Origin: an uncultured Oscillospiraceae bacterium
Lineage (GTDB): Bacteria > Bacillota > Clostridia > Oscillospirales > Oscillospiraceae
DNA length: 42,887 bases
Direction: 5' to 3'
Assembly (NCBI GenBank): GCA_947632155.1
Contig: CANROF010000016.1
Span: forward strand, 1-42,887
Shown: in pieces, positions 9,808 through 18,196 of the stretch
Numbering within the stretch: the stretch's first letter is position 1
Layout of the letters: every line of letters starts with the position of its first letter
Program-made: the position numbers and the translations under genes
The notes under the pieces: generated by a model
What the model saw: only the letters and a program-made list of their open reading frames with translations
The model's database searches: none
What the model was told of the DNA's origin: nothing

Positions 9808-10835
9808 TGTGCCTCCCTCCTGTCGCAGCAGACGTTTTCACCGTATTTTTCCTTGCTGGCCCGGATAAACTCCCGCACCCGCTCCGCCGTGGGCATCTCC
9901 AGGGAGCAGGAGTGGGCCGCCACCAGCATGGATGCCTGGGCGCAGCCGAACTCCAGGCAGTCGTACATGTCCCAGCCGGAGAAGAGCCCGTAGAGGAACC
10001 CGGCGCCGTAGCCGTCCCCGCCGCCGAAGGACTTCAGCGCCTCCACCGGGAAGGGCCGGACGGTGTAGTGCCGGCCGTCGCAGGTGTAGGCCGTGGAGCC
10101 GGCCTTGCCGTGCTTGATGATGACGATTTTGGCGCCCTGGGCCTGGAGGGCCTTCGCCGAGGCGGCGTCGTCCCCGCCCCGCCCGGAAAGGCGCTCCATG
10201 AGGTCAAATTCCTCCCGGGAGCCCATGATGATGTCCGCGTCCCGGGCGGCCAGGGAGTAGTAGAGGGACACCTCGTCGGGGCTTTTCCAGTTGTAGGGCC
10301 GGTAGTCCACGTCGAAGATCACCCGGGTGCCGAAGCGCTTTGCCAGCAGCTCCGCCTTCAGCGCCGCCTCCCGGGAGGGACCGGAGGCCAGGGCTGTGCC
10401 GGAGATGAGAAGCGCCTTGGCGTTTTTGATGTACTCCTCGTCGATGTCCGCAGGGCTTAGCTGCAAATCCGCTATCTCGTTGCGGTACATGAGGATGCTG
10501 CTCTCGTCCCGGGATAGGATCTCCGTAAAGGTGAGGCCGATCTTCTCCCCGTGCTCGCACCTGCGGACGCGGGAGGTGTCGATGCCCTCCTTTTCAAAAA
10601 AGTGGGTGACGAAATCGCCGAGCTGGTCGTCGGAGACGCGGGCGAAAAAGCCCACCCGAAGGCCGTGGCGCGCCGCGCCCACGGCGATGTTGGCGGGGCT
10701 TCCGCCCACGTATTTTTTGAAGGTGGTACACTCCTCCAGCGGCTGAAAATAGTCCACGGGGTTGAAGTCCACCGCTATGCGCCCCAAGAGCACCAGGTCG
10801 AAGGGCCGCTTTTCGTCAAATTCGATGTATCTCAT
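9804..10835 (-). CDS. iolC: 5-dehydro-2-deoxygluconokinase
   Basis: A 343-residue PfkB/ribokinase-family sugar kinase. The N-terminus DLVLLGRIAVDFNPVDY is typical of IolC, GGSPANIAVGAARHG near 45-59 is the first PfkB signature, and GGGDGYGAGFLYGL near 272-285 carries the catalytic Asp of the second. It phosphorylates 2-deoxy-5-keto-D-gluconate to the 6-phosphate. GAGGAGCG lies upstream of the ATG at 10835. It is 12 bp downstream of the iron alcohol dehydrogenase and overlaps iolD by four bases. This is a single-domain IolC, not the IolC-aldolase fusion found in some bacteria. Confidence 0.94.
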   Translation of the reverse strand: MRYIEFDEKRPFDLVLLGRIAVDFNPVDYFQPLEECTTFKKYVGGSPANIAVGAARHGLRVGFFARVSDDQLGDFVTHFFEKEGIDTSRVRRCEHGEKIGLTFTEILSRDESSILMYRNEIADLQLSPADIDEEYIKNAKALLISGTALASGPSREAALKAELLAKRFGTRVIFDVDYRPYNWKSPDEVSLYYSLAARDADIIMGSREEFDLMERLSGRGGDDAASAKALQAQGAKIVIIKHGKAGSTAYTCDGRHYTVRPFPVEALKSFGGGDGYGAGFLYGLFSGWDMYDCLEFGCAQASMLVAAHSCSLEMPTAERVREFIRASKEKYGENVCCDRREAQ

Positions 10836-10847
10836 TTTTATCGCTCC

Positions 10848-12002
10848 TCACGCCCAGAGGGCGGCGTAGATGGCCAGAATATCGGCCTTTGTCACCGGCC
10901 GGCGGGTGTTGGCGGGGGAGCCGCTCATCAGCGCGTCGTCGGCCATCTTGTCCGTGAGGGAGAAAAACCGCTCCCGGTCCACGCCGTATTGGGCCAGGGT
11001 GGGGATCTCCAGCTCCCGGCAGAGCTCCGCCACGGCGCTGAGGAACGCCCGGGCGTTTTCCGTGTCTCCGGCGCCCTCCCTGGCCGCGCCGATGGCCCGG
11101 GCCAGGTCCGCGAAGCGCTCCGGCGCGCCCGGGAGGGCGAACTCCAGGCAGTCCTTCAGGAGCATGGCGTTGGAGATGCCGTGGGGCACGTGGAACAGCG
11201 CCCCGATGGGGCGGCTCATGCCGTGGACGATGGTGACGGAGGCGTTGTTGAAGGCCGCGCCGGCCTCCAGCGCCGCCAGGGACATCTCCCCCCGGGCGGC
11301 GGTGTCGGAGCCGGTGTGGAAGGCGGTGGGGAGATTTTTGAAGATCCGCTTCACCGCGGAAACCGCCAACGTGTCCGTGAGCGCCTGGGCTTTTTTGGAG
11401 GTGTACGCCTCGATGGCGTGGGTCAGGGCGTCCAGGCCCGTGGCGGCGGTGATGGCCGGCGGCGCTGTGACGGTGAACCGCGGGTCGATGACGGCGAGGC
11501 GCGGCATCAGGGCGTCGCCCCGCAGGAGCATCTTCACGTCCCTTTCGGTGTCGGTGATGATGGTGAATTTCGTGGCCTCGGAGCCGGTGCCGGCGGTGGT
11601 GGGGATGGCCGCCATGGCGGGCAGCGCCCCGCCAATCTCCCGGCCCATGTACTCCCGGAGGTGCCCGGGATTCACGGACATGGCCGCCACGGCCTTCATG
11701 GAGTCGATGGGGCTGCCGCCGCCCAGGGCGATGAGAAAATCGCATCCCCCGGCCCGATAGGCCCCCAGCCCCGCGGTTATCATCTCGTCCGTGGGCTCGC
11801 CGCCGATGCCGGAGAAGACCCGGTATTCCACGCCCTGCGCGGCCAGGGCCGCGGTGAGCGCCTCTAAATTCCCCAGCTTCACCATCGCCCCGTCGGTGAC
11901 GATGAGGGCCCGCTTGCCGAGGCGCGCGACGGCCGGCATGGCCGCCTCCAGCGCCCCGGAGCCGCTTATGATCTTGCCCGGCATGATAAATTCATTTGCC
12001 AT
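10848..12002 (-). CDS. Iron-containing alcohol dehydrogenase at the head of the inositol genes
   Basis: A 384-residue group III (iron-type) alcohol dehydrogenase. The nucleotide-binding GGGSPIDSMKA is near 95-105, TTAGTGSEAT near 136-145, and metal ligands lie in GLDALTHAIEAY (Asp, His) and HGMSRPIGALFHVPHG (two His). The metal site looks complete. The substrate cannot be read from sequence. It heads the iolC-D-E-G-B series with a 12-bp gap to iolC. No iolA (methylmalonate-semialdehyde dehydrogenase) is visible, so reduction of malonate semialdehyde to 3-hydroxypropionate is a reasonable hypothesis. A role for another sugar-derived aldehyde or ketone is equally compatible. GGAGG precedes the ATG at 12002. 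Confidence 0.88.
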   Translation of the reverse strand: MANEFIMPGKIISGSGALEAAMPAVARLGKRALIVTDGAMVKLGNLEALTAALAAQGVEYRVFSGIGGEPTDEMITAGLGAYRAGGCDFLIALGGGSPIDSMKAVAAMSVNPGHLREYMGREIGGALPAMAAIPTTAGTGSEATKFTIITDTERDVKMLLRGDALMPRLAVIDPRFTVTAPPAITAATGLDALTHAIEAYTSKKAQALTDTLAVSAVKRIFKNLPTAFHTGSDTAARGEMSLAALEAGAAFNNASVTIVHGMSRPIGALFHVPHGISNAMLLKDCLEFALPGAPERFADLARAIGAAREGAGDTENARAFLSAVAELCRELEIPTLAQYGVDRERFFSLTDKMADDALMSGSPANTRRPVTKADILAIYAALWA

Positions 12003-12028
12003 TTCATACCTCCAACTCGTAAACGCAC

Positions 12029-12056
12029 GGAAAATGAGGCGGTTGCCTCATTTTCC
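12029..12056. repeat. Perfect 12-bp inverted repeat between repeat copy C and the iron alcohol dehydrogenase
   Basis: GGAAAATGAGGC (12029-12040), loop of four, GCCTCATTTTCC (12045-12056). Read leftward the hairpin is followed by GTGCGTTTACG, not a T-run, so it is not a classic rho-independent terminator. It lies 27 bp upstream of the alcohol dehydrogenase start and directly next to element copy C. I see no promoter in the 26 bp between hairpin and start, so the inositol genes may be read from upstream. Confidence 0.7.
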
Positions 12057-12060
12057 GAAG

Positions 12061-12252
12061 TTAAAAACTCAAATTCAATATTTTTTCCGGCGGCATGTAC
12101 GTCGGAAAAAATACCTTTTGTCGCCCAAGTGTGCCCCAACGGGGCGCGCGCAGGGCGACAGCAGAAAAAAATATCTGAATTTCGCAAAATTCAGATATTT
12201 TTTCCGCACGCACCCCCTTGGCATTGAAAGCCCGTCAGGGCTTTCAAGCCAG
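12061..12252 (-). repeat. Structured repeat element, copy C
   Basis: The most divergent full copy. Hairpin III reads TTTTTTCCGGCG/CGTCGGAAAAAA instead of TTTTTTCCAAGG/CCTTGGAAAAAA. Hairpin II arms contain ATATCTGAATTT/AAATTCAGATAT. Hairpin I is GAAAGCCC/GGGCTTTC inside TTGGC/GCCAG. All arms remain paired, so the changes compensate each other. The outer stem GTCGC/GCGAC encloses a GCCCC/GGGGC hairpin. It abuts the TAG stop of the GH105 gene (12253-12255). Confidence 0.85.
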
Positions 12253-13350
12253 CTATATCCCCAAATACTCAATAAGGAACAGCATCGCCAGGGCCTGGCC
12301 GTAGGGCATCGGGCGCAGCTCCACGCGCTTATAGAAGTCCTTGGACTCCCGGCCCATGGGGGTGCCGTAGGAGACTTGGCGGACGACCCCGTCCTCGCCG
12401 ATGTTTTCGATCACCGGCTTTAAGGCCCTGTTGGCGGCCTCGGCGTACTGGGGGCCCAGAAGCCCCGTGTGGACGGCCTTCAGTATCCCGTAGCCGAAGC
12501 CGCAGGTGGCGCTTGTCTCCACATAGGACGTGGGGTCGTCGATGAGGGTGTGCCACATGCCGCCGGCGCTTTGGTATTTTACCAGCCCGTCCGCCTGGGC
12601 GCGGAGCAGGCGCGCAAGGCGCTCCCGGGTGTCCGGGGACACCTCCGCCATCTGTAAAAACTCCGGGATGGCGATGGTCACCCAGCAGTTGCCCCGGCCC
12701 CAGAAGGCCCCGGCGAAGTTGTGGCGGCCGTTGAAGGTCCAGCCGTGATACCACAGGCCCGTCTTTTCGTCCGCCAGGTACTTGGCGTGCAGGAGGAACT
12801 GGCGCTCGGCCTCCCGGACATATTCGGCCCGCCCCTCGATCCTGCCCATGTTGGCCAGAAAGAGCACGGTCATAAAGAGCGTGTCGTCCCAGAGCTCCTG
12901 GGCGTTCACCGTGTCGGAGGTCATGTGCTGGAAGCCGCCCTCCTCCGTCCGGGGGAAGTCCGCCACGATCCTCCTGGCGGCGTCCCGGCAGGGCGCCAGA
13001 TACCGTTCACTCCCCAGGTACTCGCCCAGGTACGACATGGTGAGGAACGGCGTCACCGTGTTGACGTTCAGGGCCGGGAAGCCGATCTCAAGCTGGCTCT
13101 CGTAATATTTCACCAGGATGTCGAGATACTTCCGGTCCCCGGTGCTGCGGAGCATCCGCCACAGGCCGTAGAGTCCCACGCCCTGGGTCCACTCCCAGTG
13201 CCTGTACCGGCGCAGGTCGTCCCCGGCCAGGCAGCACCGCCGCATGTTCCTCAAAAACTCCTCGTCGTCCTCGTAGAGCACGGGCGTGAAGGCCTCGGTG
13301 AGCTTATGGAGCTTATCCTCCACGACTTTGTTGTCGATTGCGGTCAACAT
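12253..13350 (-). CDS. Unsaturated rhamnogalacturonyl hydrolase, GH88/GH105 type
   Basis: A 365-residue (alpha/alpha)6-barrel protein of GH105 length with no signal peptide. HWEWTQGVGLYGLWRM near 51-66, AQELWDDTLFMTVLFLANMG near 150-169 (with the Asp pair at the position of the catalytic Asp) and FWGRGNCWVTIAIPEFLQ near 219-236 are typical. It would remove the 4,5-unsaturated galacturonosyl residue left by pectate or rhamnogalacturonan lyases, in the cytoplasm. The stop codon of the HAD gene touches its start (TAAATG), so it belongs to the importer operon, which points to import of unsaturated oligogalacturonides. Copy C follows its stop. Confidence 0.88.
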   Translation of the reverse strand: MLTAIDNKVVEDKLHKLTEAFTPVLYEDDEEFLRNMRRCCLAGDDLRRYRHWEWTQGVGLYGLWRMLRSTGDRKYLDILVKYYESQLEIGFPALNVNTVTPFLTMSYLGEYLGSERYLAPCRDAARRIVADFPRTEEGGFQHMTSDTVNAQELWDDTLFMTVLFLANMGRIEGRAEYVREAERQFLLHAKYLADEKTGLWYHGWTFNGRHNFAGAFWGRGNCWVTIAIPEFLQMAEVSPDTRERLARLLRAQADGLVKYQSAGGMWHTLIDDPTSYVETSATCGFGYGILKAVHTGLLGPQYAEAANRALKPVIENIGEDGVVRQVSYGTPMGRESKDFYKRVELRPMPYGQALAMLFLIEYLGI

Positions 13351-13881
13351 TTACTCTAATTTTTCCTCCAGAGCGTGTAGGAGAGGTATGAGCTCCCCCG
13401 GCGTCTTCACCGTGTAGTCAGGCACCCAATCGGGCTCCTGGAAGGTGTGGAAGTAGCGCGGGGACCAGTCCAGCCACACGGAGGTGAGCCCCTGGCGGTT
13501 GGCGCCCGCGATGTCTTTTTTCAGGTTGTTGCCGATCATCACCACGCGGCCCCTGTCGGCCTCCGTAAGGCCCAGCCGCCGGAAGGCCGTCTCGAACATG
13601 ATGGGGGCGGGCTTCTGTTGGCCCACCTCCTGGGAGATCACCCAGGCGTCCACATATTTTTCCAGGCCGTATTTAGCGTAGACGTTGTGGAAGGACTCCA
13701 CCTCCCCGTCCACCACCATGCACACGGTGAAGCCCTCGTCGTGGATGCGCCTCAGCGTCTCCCCGGCCCCGGGGATGAGCAGGGCGTCGGTGACGATGCC
13801 CCGCTCATCCAGGACCTGGCTTCCCTCATCGACTACCGTGTCTCCGCTGTCGGAAAAAACGATGAGCCGTTTAGTCGTCAT
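13351..13881 (-). CDS. HAD-superfamily hydrolase
   Basis: A 176-residue HAD-like phosphatase. Motif I is SDSGDTVVDE near residues 9-18, of the DxGDT variety in which the usual second Asp (+2) is Gly. Motif III Lys lies in GQQKPAPIMF and motif IV in VVMIGNNLKKDIAGA. I chose the ATG at 13881; a TTG six bases upstream is also in frame, and the ribosome site is weak (AAGGG). It overlaps the end of the OppF gene by 11 bases and its stop abuts the GH105 start, so it is cotranscribed with the importer. The substrate is unknown; a sugar phosphate is the default guess. Confidence 0.8.
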   Translation of the reverse strand: MTTKRLIVFSDSGDTVVDEGSQVLDERGIVTDALLIPGAGETLRRIHDEGFTVCMVVDGEVESFHNVYAKYGLEKYVDAWVISQEVGQQKPAPIMFETAFRRLGLTEADRGRVVMIGNNLKKDIAGANRQGLTSVWLDWSPRYFHTFQEPDWVPDYTVKTPGELIPLLHALEEKLE

Positions 13882-14875
13882 AGTCAAAGCCCTTCAGCTT
13901 CAGCTCCTGGGCCCTGTGGCACGCCACAAAGTGCTCCGGCTCCAGCTCCTTGTACTCCGGCGCCTCCTTGGAGCAGCGCTCGGTGCAGTAGCGGCAGCGG
14001 GTGTGGAAGTAGCAGCCCGTGGGGGGATTGGCGGGGTTGGGGATCTCGCCCTCCAGGGGGATGCGCTCCATCTGCTTTGTGGGGTCGGCCACGGGCACGG
14101 CGGAGAGAAGACTCTCGGTGTAGGGGTGCATGGGGTGGGAGAAGAGCTTCTTGGTGGGGGCGAACTCCACCATCTTCCCCAGGTACATGACGCCCACGCG
14201 GTCGGAGATGTACTCCACCACGGAGAGGTCGTGGCTGATGAAGAGGTAGGTGAGGCCGAACTCCTTCTGGAGCTCATGGAGCAGGTTTATGACCTGGGCC
14301 TGGATGGACACGTCGAGGGCGGAGACGGACTCGTCGCAGACGATGATTCGCGGATTGAGCACCAAAGCTCTCGCGATGCCGATGCGCTGCCGCTGGCCGC
14401 CGGAGAAAGCGTGGGGGTAGCGCTTTAGGTAGGTGGTGTTGAGGCCCACCTTGGCGGCGATGTCCATGACCCGCTTTTCCATCTCCTCCTTTTTCATGTC
14501 GGGGAAGTTGGCCAGGAGCGGCTCCTTGATGATGTCCAGCACCGTCATGCGGGGGTCCAGGGAGGAATAGGGGTCCTGGAAGATCATCTGGATCTCCTTG
14601 CGGTACTGCTTCATGGTCTTTTTGTCGATCTTCAGAAAGTCGATGAGCTCCCCCTCGGAGGTGGTGTACATGACCTGGCCCCCCGTGGGCTCATAGGCCC
14701 GGACGATGCACCGGCCAAGGGTGGTCTTGCCGCAGCCGGACTCGCCCACGATGCCCATCGTCTCGCCCTCGTTGACGGAGAAGCTCACGTCGCCCACGGC
14801 GTGGACGGTGACGCCCTTGGAGTGGAAGTCCATCACGATGTTCTTCGCGTCTAATATCTTGTCGCCCTTACTCAT
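13871..14875 (-). CDS. Oligopeptide/oligosaccharide ABC transporter ATP-binding protein, OppF type
   Basis: A 334-residue ATPase. Walker A GESGCGKTTLGR is near 46-57, the Q-loop MIFQDPYSSLDPRM near 96, the signature FSGGQRQRIGIARAL near 150, Walker B IIVCDESVSALDV near 170 and the switch His in LFISHDLSVVEY. The C-terminal domain holds the OppF-type cysteine cluster (GCYFHTRCRYCTERC). The start is ATG 14875, which overlaps the preceding OppD gene by eight bases; the longer frame to 14920 is not supported. It would energise uptake with OppD. The linked GH105 and GH28 genes suggest uronic-acid oligosaccharides rather than peptides. Confidence 0.92.
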   Translation of the reverse strand: MSKGDKILDAKNIVMDFHSKGVTVHAVGDVSFSVNEGETMGIVGESGCGKTTLGRCIVRAYEPTGGQVMYTTSEGELIDFLKIDKKTMKQYRKEIQMIFQDPYSSLDPRMTVLDIIKEPLLANFPDMKKEEMEKRVMDIAAKVGLNTTYLKRYPHAFSGGQRQRIGIARALVLNPRIIVCDESVSALDVSIQAQVINLLHELQKEFGLTYLFISHDLSVVEYISDRVGVMYLGKMVEFAPTKKLFSHPMHPYTESLLSAVPVADPTKQMERIPLEGEIPNPANPPTGCYFHTRCRYCTERCSKEAPEYKELEPEHFVACHRAQELKLKGFDYDD

Positions 14876-15929
14876 TGGCTTTTCCCTCCTTTTTGGCGTT
14901 GGGGCAGCCCGTGCAGGCAAAGCACGCTATCTTGTGGCCGCAGCCGGTGTCCACCAGCTCCGGCTCACTGACGTTGCAGACGCCCTCGATGCGCTTGCCG
15001 CAGCGCTCGTAAAAGCCGCAGCCCGCCGGGAGGTTCATGGCCACGGGGACGGTGCCCTCGATGGAAAAGAGCTTATCCTGGTTCTTGGTGCCGATCTTGT
15101 GGACGGAGCCCAGGAGCCCCTGGGTGTAGGGGTGCTGGGGGTTGGCGTAGATGTCCGCGGCGGTGCCCGTCTCCACCACCTTGCCCAGATACATGACGGC
15201 CACCCGGTCGCACATCCCGGCCACCACGCCCAGGTCGTGGGTGATGAAGAGGATGGACATGCCGAAGTCCTTCTGGAGTTCCTTCATGATCTCCAGTATC
15301 TGGGCCTGGATGGTGACGTCCAGGGCCGTGGTGGGCTCGTCGGCGATAAGGAGCTTTGGGTTGCACACCAGCGCCATGGCGATGAGCGCCCGCTGGAGCA
15401 TACCGCCGGAGAACTCGTGGGGGTACTGGTTGTAGCGCTTCTCGGCGTTGGCGATGCCCACCTTTTTCATCACGTCCAGGGAGATCTCCTTGGATTTTTT
15501 CTTGTCCTTGGTGATGTGAAGGCGCGTGGCCTCGTTGATCTGGTCGCCGATGGTGTACATGGGGGAGAAGGCCACCATGGGCTCCTGGAATATCATGGAT
15601 ATTTGCTTGCCGCGGACGGAGCGTATCTCCTTGCCCCGGGGGTCCAGCTCCAGGAGGTTCACGCGGCCCAGGCCGTCGGCGTCGAAGATGATCTCGCCGC
15701 TGGCCTTGCACTTTTTGTCGTTGATGCCTAAAATGGCCTTGCTGGTGAGGCTCTTTCCGCAGCCGGACTCGCCCACCAGGCCCAGCGTCTCGCCCTTTTT
15801 GATCTCAAAATTCACGCCCCGGACGGCGGTGAGGGTCCCCTCGTCCACCTTGATGTTTATCCGAAGGTCACGGACCTCGATAATCGTCTCGTCGTGATCG
15901 GGGACGGTTTTCTTAACGTCTTGTTCCAT
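14868..15929 (-). CDS. Oligopeptide/oligosaccharide ABC transporter ATP-binding protein, OppD type
   Basis: A 353-residue ATPase. Walker A GESGCGKSLTSKAIL is near 55-69, the Q-loop SMIFQEPMVAFSPM near 111, the signature FSGGMLQRALIAMAL near 167 (a common Opp variant of LSGGQ), Walker B LLIADEPTTALDV near 189, and the switch His in LFITHDLGVVAGM. The C-terminal oligopeptide-transporter domain contains several Cys (GCGFYERCGKRIEGVC and CFACTGCPNA), possibly an iron-sulfur or metal site as reported for relatives. AAAGGAGCG precedes the ATG at 15929. It is 21 bp after OppC and overlaps OppF by eight bases. Confidence 0.93.
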   Translation of the reverse strand: MEQDVKKTVPDHDETIIEVRDLRINIKVDEGTLTAVRGVNFEIKKGETLGLVGESGCGKSLTSKAILGINDKKCKASGEIIFDADGLGRVNLLELDPRGKEIRSVRGKQISMIFQEPMVAFSPMYTIGDQINEATRLHITKDKKKSKEISLDVMKKVGIANAEKRYNQYPHEFSGGMLQRALIAMALVCNPKLLIADEPTTALDVTIQAQILEIMKELQKDFGMSILFITHDLGVVAGMCDRVAVMYLGKVVETGTAADIYANPQHPYTQGLLGSVHKIGTKNQDKLFSIEGTVPVAMNLPAGCGFYERCGKRIEGVCNVSEPELVDTGCGHKIACFACTGCPNAKKEGKANE

Positions 15930-15950
15930 AGCTTCCGCTCCTTTCCGCGC

Positions 15951-17087
15951 TTATTTGTAGGGATCGGCGGCGTCACGCATACCGTCGCCCAGGAAGTTGA
16001 AGGCGAGGACGGTGATGACGACGAAGGCCAGCGGTATCATCTTCCAGGGGCACTTGGCCACGGTGACCAGGTCCTCCGTCTCCTTCAAAAGGACGCCCCA
16101 GGAGGTGGCGGGGGACTTCATGCCGAGCCCCAGGTAGCTCATGGACGTCTCGCCGATGATGGAGCCGGGGATGCCCAGCGTGAGGCTGACGATGAGGTAG
16201 CTCAAAAATCCGGGCACCAGGTGCTTTACGATGATCTTGAAGTCGCTGACGCCGGAGAGCCGCGCCGCCATGACGAAGTCCTCTTTCCGGAGGGAGATGA
16301 ACTTGCCGCGGACCACGCGGGCAAGGCCGGTCCACCCGATAAAGGAGAGGATGATGGTTATGTACAGGTACATGGCGGAGACGGAGATTCCGGGAGGAAT
16401 GGCGGCGGAGAGGGCCAGCCAGAGGGGAATCTGCGGGATGGCGGACAGGACCTCGATGACGCGCTGGATGGTGGCGTCCACCAGTCCCCCGAAGTACCCC
16501 GCGATGCCGCCCAGGAGGATACCCAGGACGAAGCTGATGGCGGCGGAGACGAAGGGGATGGTCAGGGACACCCGGGAGCCGAAGAGCACGCGGGAGAAGA
16601 TGTCCCGCCCGGCGCTGTCGGCGCCGAAGATGTTGATGCGGGCGTCGGTGACGACCTCGCCGGCCTCGTTTTTGAGCCCGTAGAGGTGGAGGTTGCTGGG
16701 GATGAGGCCCAGGATCTTATATTCCACGCCGGGGACGAAGAACGAGAGGTAATATTTCTGGCTCTGGTCCTCCCTGATCTCCACGGTCCAAGTCTCGCGG
16801 TTGTTGTACTTCTCCAGCTTGTAGACGTAGGGGCGGGAGAAGCTGCCGTCCAGGTCCTTCCAGTAGACCTTGGTGGGGGAGGTGTCCTTGTAGAGGGCGG
16901 AGAAATCCTCCAGCCCGTAGGGCGCCAGGAAGTCGGCCATCAGCGCGGCGAGGTAGAGGACAAGCAGTATGGCGAGGCTCACGCGGGCCAGCTTGTGCTT
17001 TTTGAGCTTGCGCCACATCAGCGTCCACTGGGACGCCAGGTAATACGACTCGTCAAATTCCTTCTTCTTTTTCTTGAACAGTGCCAT
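15951..17087 (-). CDS. ABC transporter permease, OppC/DppC type with large external loop
   Basis: A 378-residue inner-membrane permease. After a basic N-terminus, TM1 lies near 36-53. About 95 residues of polar, aromatic-rich sequence follow (about 55-150, including QKYYLSFFVPGVEYKILGL and IFGADSAGRDIFSRVLFGSR). The remaining membrane segments and the EAA loop (AARLSGVSDFKIIVKHLVPG near 283-302) come next. The long loop occurs in YejE-like and other large OppC proteins. It pairs with OppB to form the channel, with a gap of only four bases between the genes. GAAAGGGGTTGAGG precedes the ATG at 17087. Confidence 0.92.
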   Translation of the reverse strand: MALFKKKKKEFDESYYLASQWTLMWRKLKKHKLARVSLAILLVLYLAALMADFLAPYGLEDFSALYKDTSPTKVYWKDLDGSFSRPYVYKLEKYNNRETWTVEIREDQSQKYYLSFFVPGVEYKILGLIPSNLHLYGLKNEAGEVVTDARINIFGADSAGRDIFSRVLFGSRVSLTIPFVSAAISFVLGILLGGIAGYFGGLVDATIQRVIEVLSAIPQIPLWLALSAAIPPGISVSAMYLYITIILSFIGWTGLARVVRGKFISLRKEDFVMAARLSGVSDFKIIVKHLVPGFLSYLIVSLTLGIPGSIIGETSMSYLGLGMKSPATSWGVLLKETEDLVTVAKCPWKMIPLAFVVITVLAFNFLGDGMRDAADPYK

Positions 17088-17091
17088 ATCC

Positions 17092-18087
17092 TCAACCCCT
17101 TTCCGAAAATCTGATCCGCGGATCGAGCCAGGCCAGGGCGATGTCGCTGAGGAGCATACCGATGACCACCAGCACGGCCTGGGTCATAACTATCGTACCG
17201 GCCAGGTACATGTCCTGGGATTTCAGGGCCGCCAGAAGCACCGGGCCCTGGATCTGCAGGTTCATGACGATGGCGGAGACGGTGGAGCCGGAGAAGATGG
17301 TGTTGAGGGAGCCCGCCAGGCCCGACACCACGGGGTTCAGGGCGGAGCGCAGGCAGTATTTATAGGTGATGGTGGCCTCGGAGCAGCCCTTGGCCCGGGC
17401 GGTCAGGGTGTACTGCCGGGTCTGCTCATCCAGCATCTGGGCGCGGACTGTACGGATGATGCCGCAGGTGCCGGAGGTGCCGATGACGAAGAGCGGTATG
17501 AGGCACCGCCCCAAAAATTCAGGCACGTACTGCCAGCTCATGCCGTTTTGCAGCATCTCCTTGCTGAACAGTCCCAGGTACACCTGGCCCGTGGCCTTGT
17601 AGACCCAGAACATCACCAGAATAGCCAAAAGGAAGTTCGGCGTGGCCGTGCCCAAAAAGCCGATGAACGACCAGATATAGTCCCCGGCGGAGTACTGGTG
17701 GTTTGCGCAGTAGATGCCGATGGGCAGGGACACGGCGTACTGGAAGATGAGGATGACGAAGGACACGCCCATGGTCAAAAAGAGGCGGTCCATGATGACG
17801 CTCCAGACGCTCCGGCCGTAGTTGAAGGAGTAGCCGAAGTCGCCCTTGGTGATAATGCCCTTCATCCAGTTGAAGTACTGGACATACCAGGGGTCGTTGA
17901 GGCCGTACTGCTCGCGCAGATACGCGATGTCCGCCTCGGTGAACACCTCGCCCTGGGCCGACAGGGACGCCACGTAGGAGGTGACGTAGTCGCCGGGGGG
18001 AAGCTGGATGACGAAGAAGATCACAAAGGAGATGATCAGGATCGTCGGGATGAGCAGCAGGAGCCGTTTGCCTATGTATTTTAGCAT
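17092..18087 (-). CDS. ABC transporter permease, OppB/DppB type
   Basis: A 331-residue permease with an N-terminal TM (LLLLIPTILIISFVIFFVIQL near 9-29), an external stretch containing YGLNDPWYVQYFNWMKGI, several further hydrophobic helices and the EAA loop TARAKGCSEATITYKYCLRS near 230-249. It forms the translocation channel with OppC. The gene follows the solute-binding protein after a 109-bp gap that contains a strong stem-loop, and is followed by OppC four bases later. Confidence 0.92.
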   Translation of the reverse strand: MLKYIGKRLLLLIPTILIISFVIFFVIQLPPGDYVTSYVASLSAQGEVFTEADIAYLREQYGLNDPWYVQYFNWMKGIITKGDFGYSFNYGRSVWSVIMDRLFLTMGVSFVILIFQYAVSLPIGIYCANHQYSAGDYIWSFIGFLGTATPNFLLAILVMFWVYKATGQVYLGLFSKEMLQNGMSWQYVPEFLGRCLIPLFVIGTSGTCGIIRTVRAQMLDEQTRQYTLTARAKGCSEATITYKYCLRSALNPVVSGLAGSLNTIFSGSTVSAIVMNLQIQGPVLLAALKSQDMYLAGTIVMTQAVLVVIGMLLSDIALAWLDPRIRFSERG

Positions 18088-18112
18088 TTTCCCTTATCAT
18101 CCTTTCCCATAT

Positions 18113-18165
18113 CCCGGGACGCGGGAGGCAGCTCTTTTTTCAAAGAAGATACCTCCCGCGCCGGG
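18113..18165 (-). terminator. Stem-loop between the binding-protein gene and the permease genes
   Basis: CCCGGGACGCGGGAGG (18113-18128) pairs with CCTCCCGCGCCGGG (18152-18165) around a loop of 23 bases. No T-run follows in the leftward direction (ATATGGGAAAGG). It is therefore more likely a partial terminator or an mRNA-stabilising 3' structure that raises binding-protein levels over permeases, as in other SBP-first operons. The role is inference. Confidence 0.6.
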
Positions 18166-18196
18166 ATTTAATTAAATGTCACGCTTTTCGGGGGAA

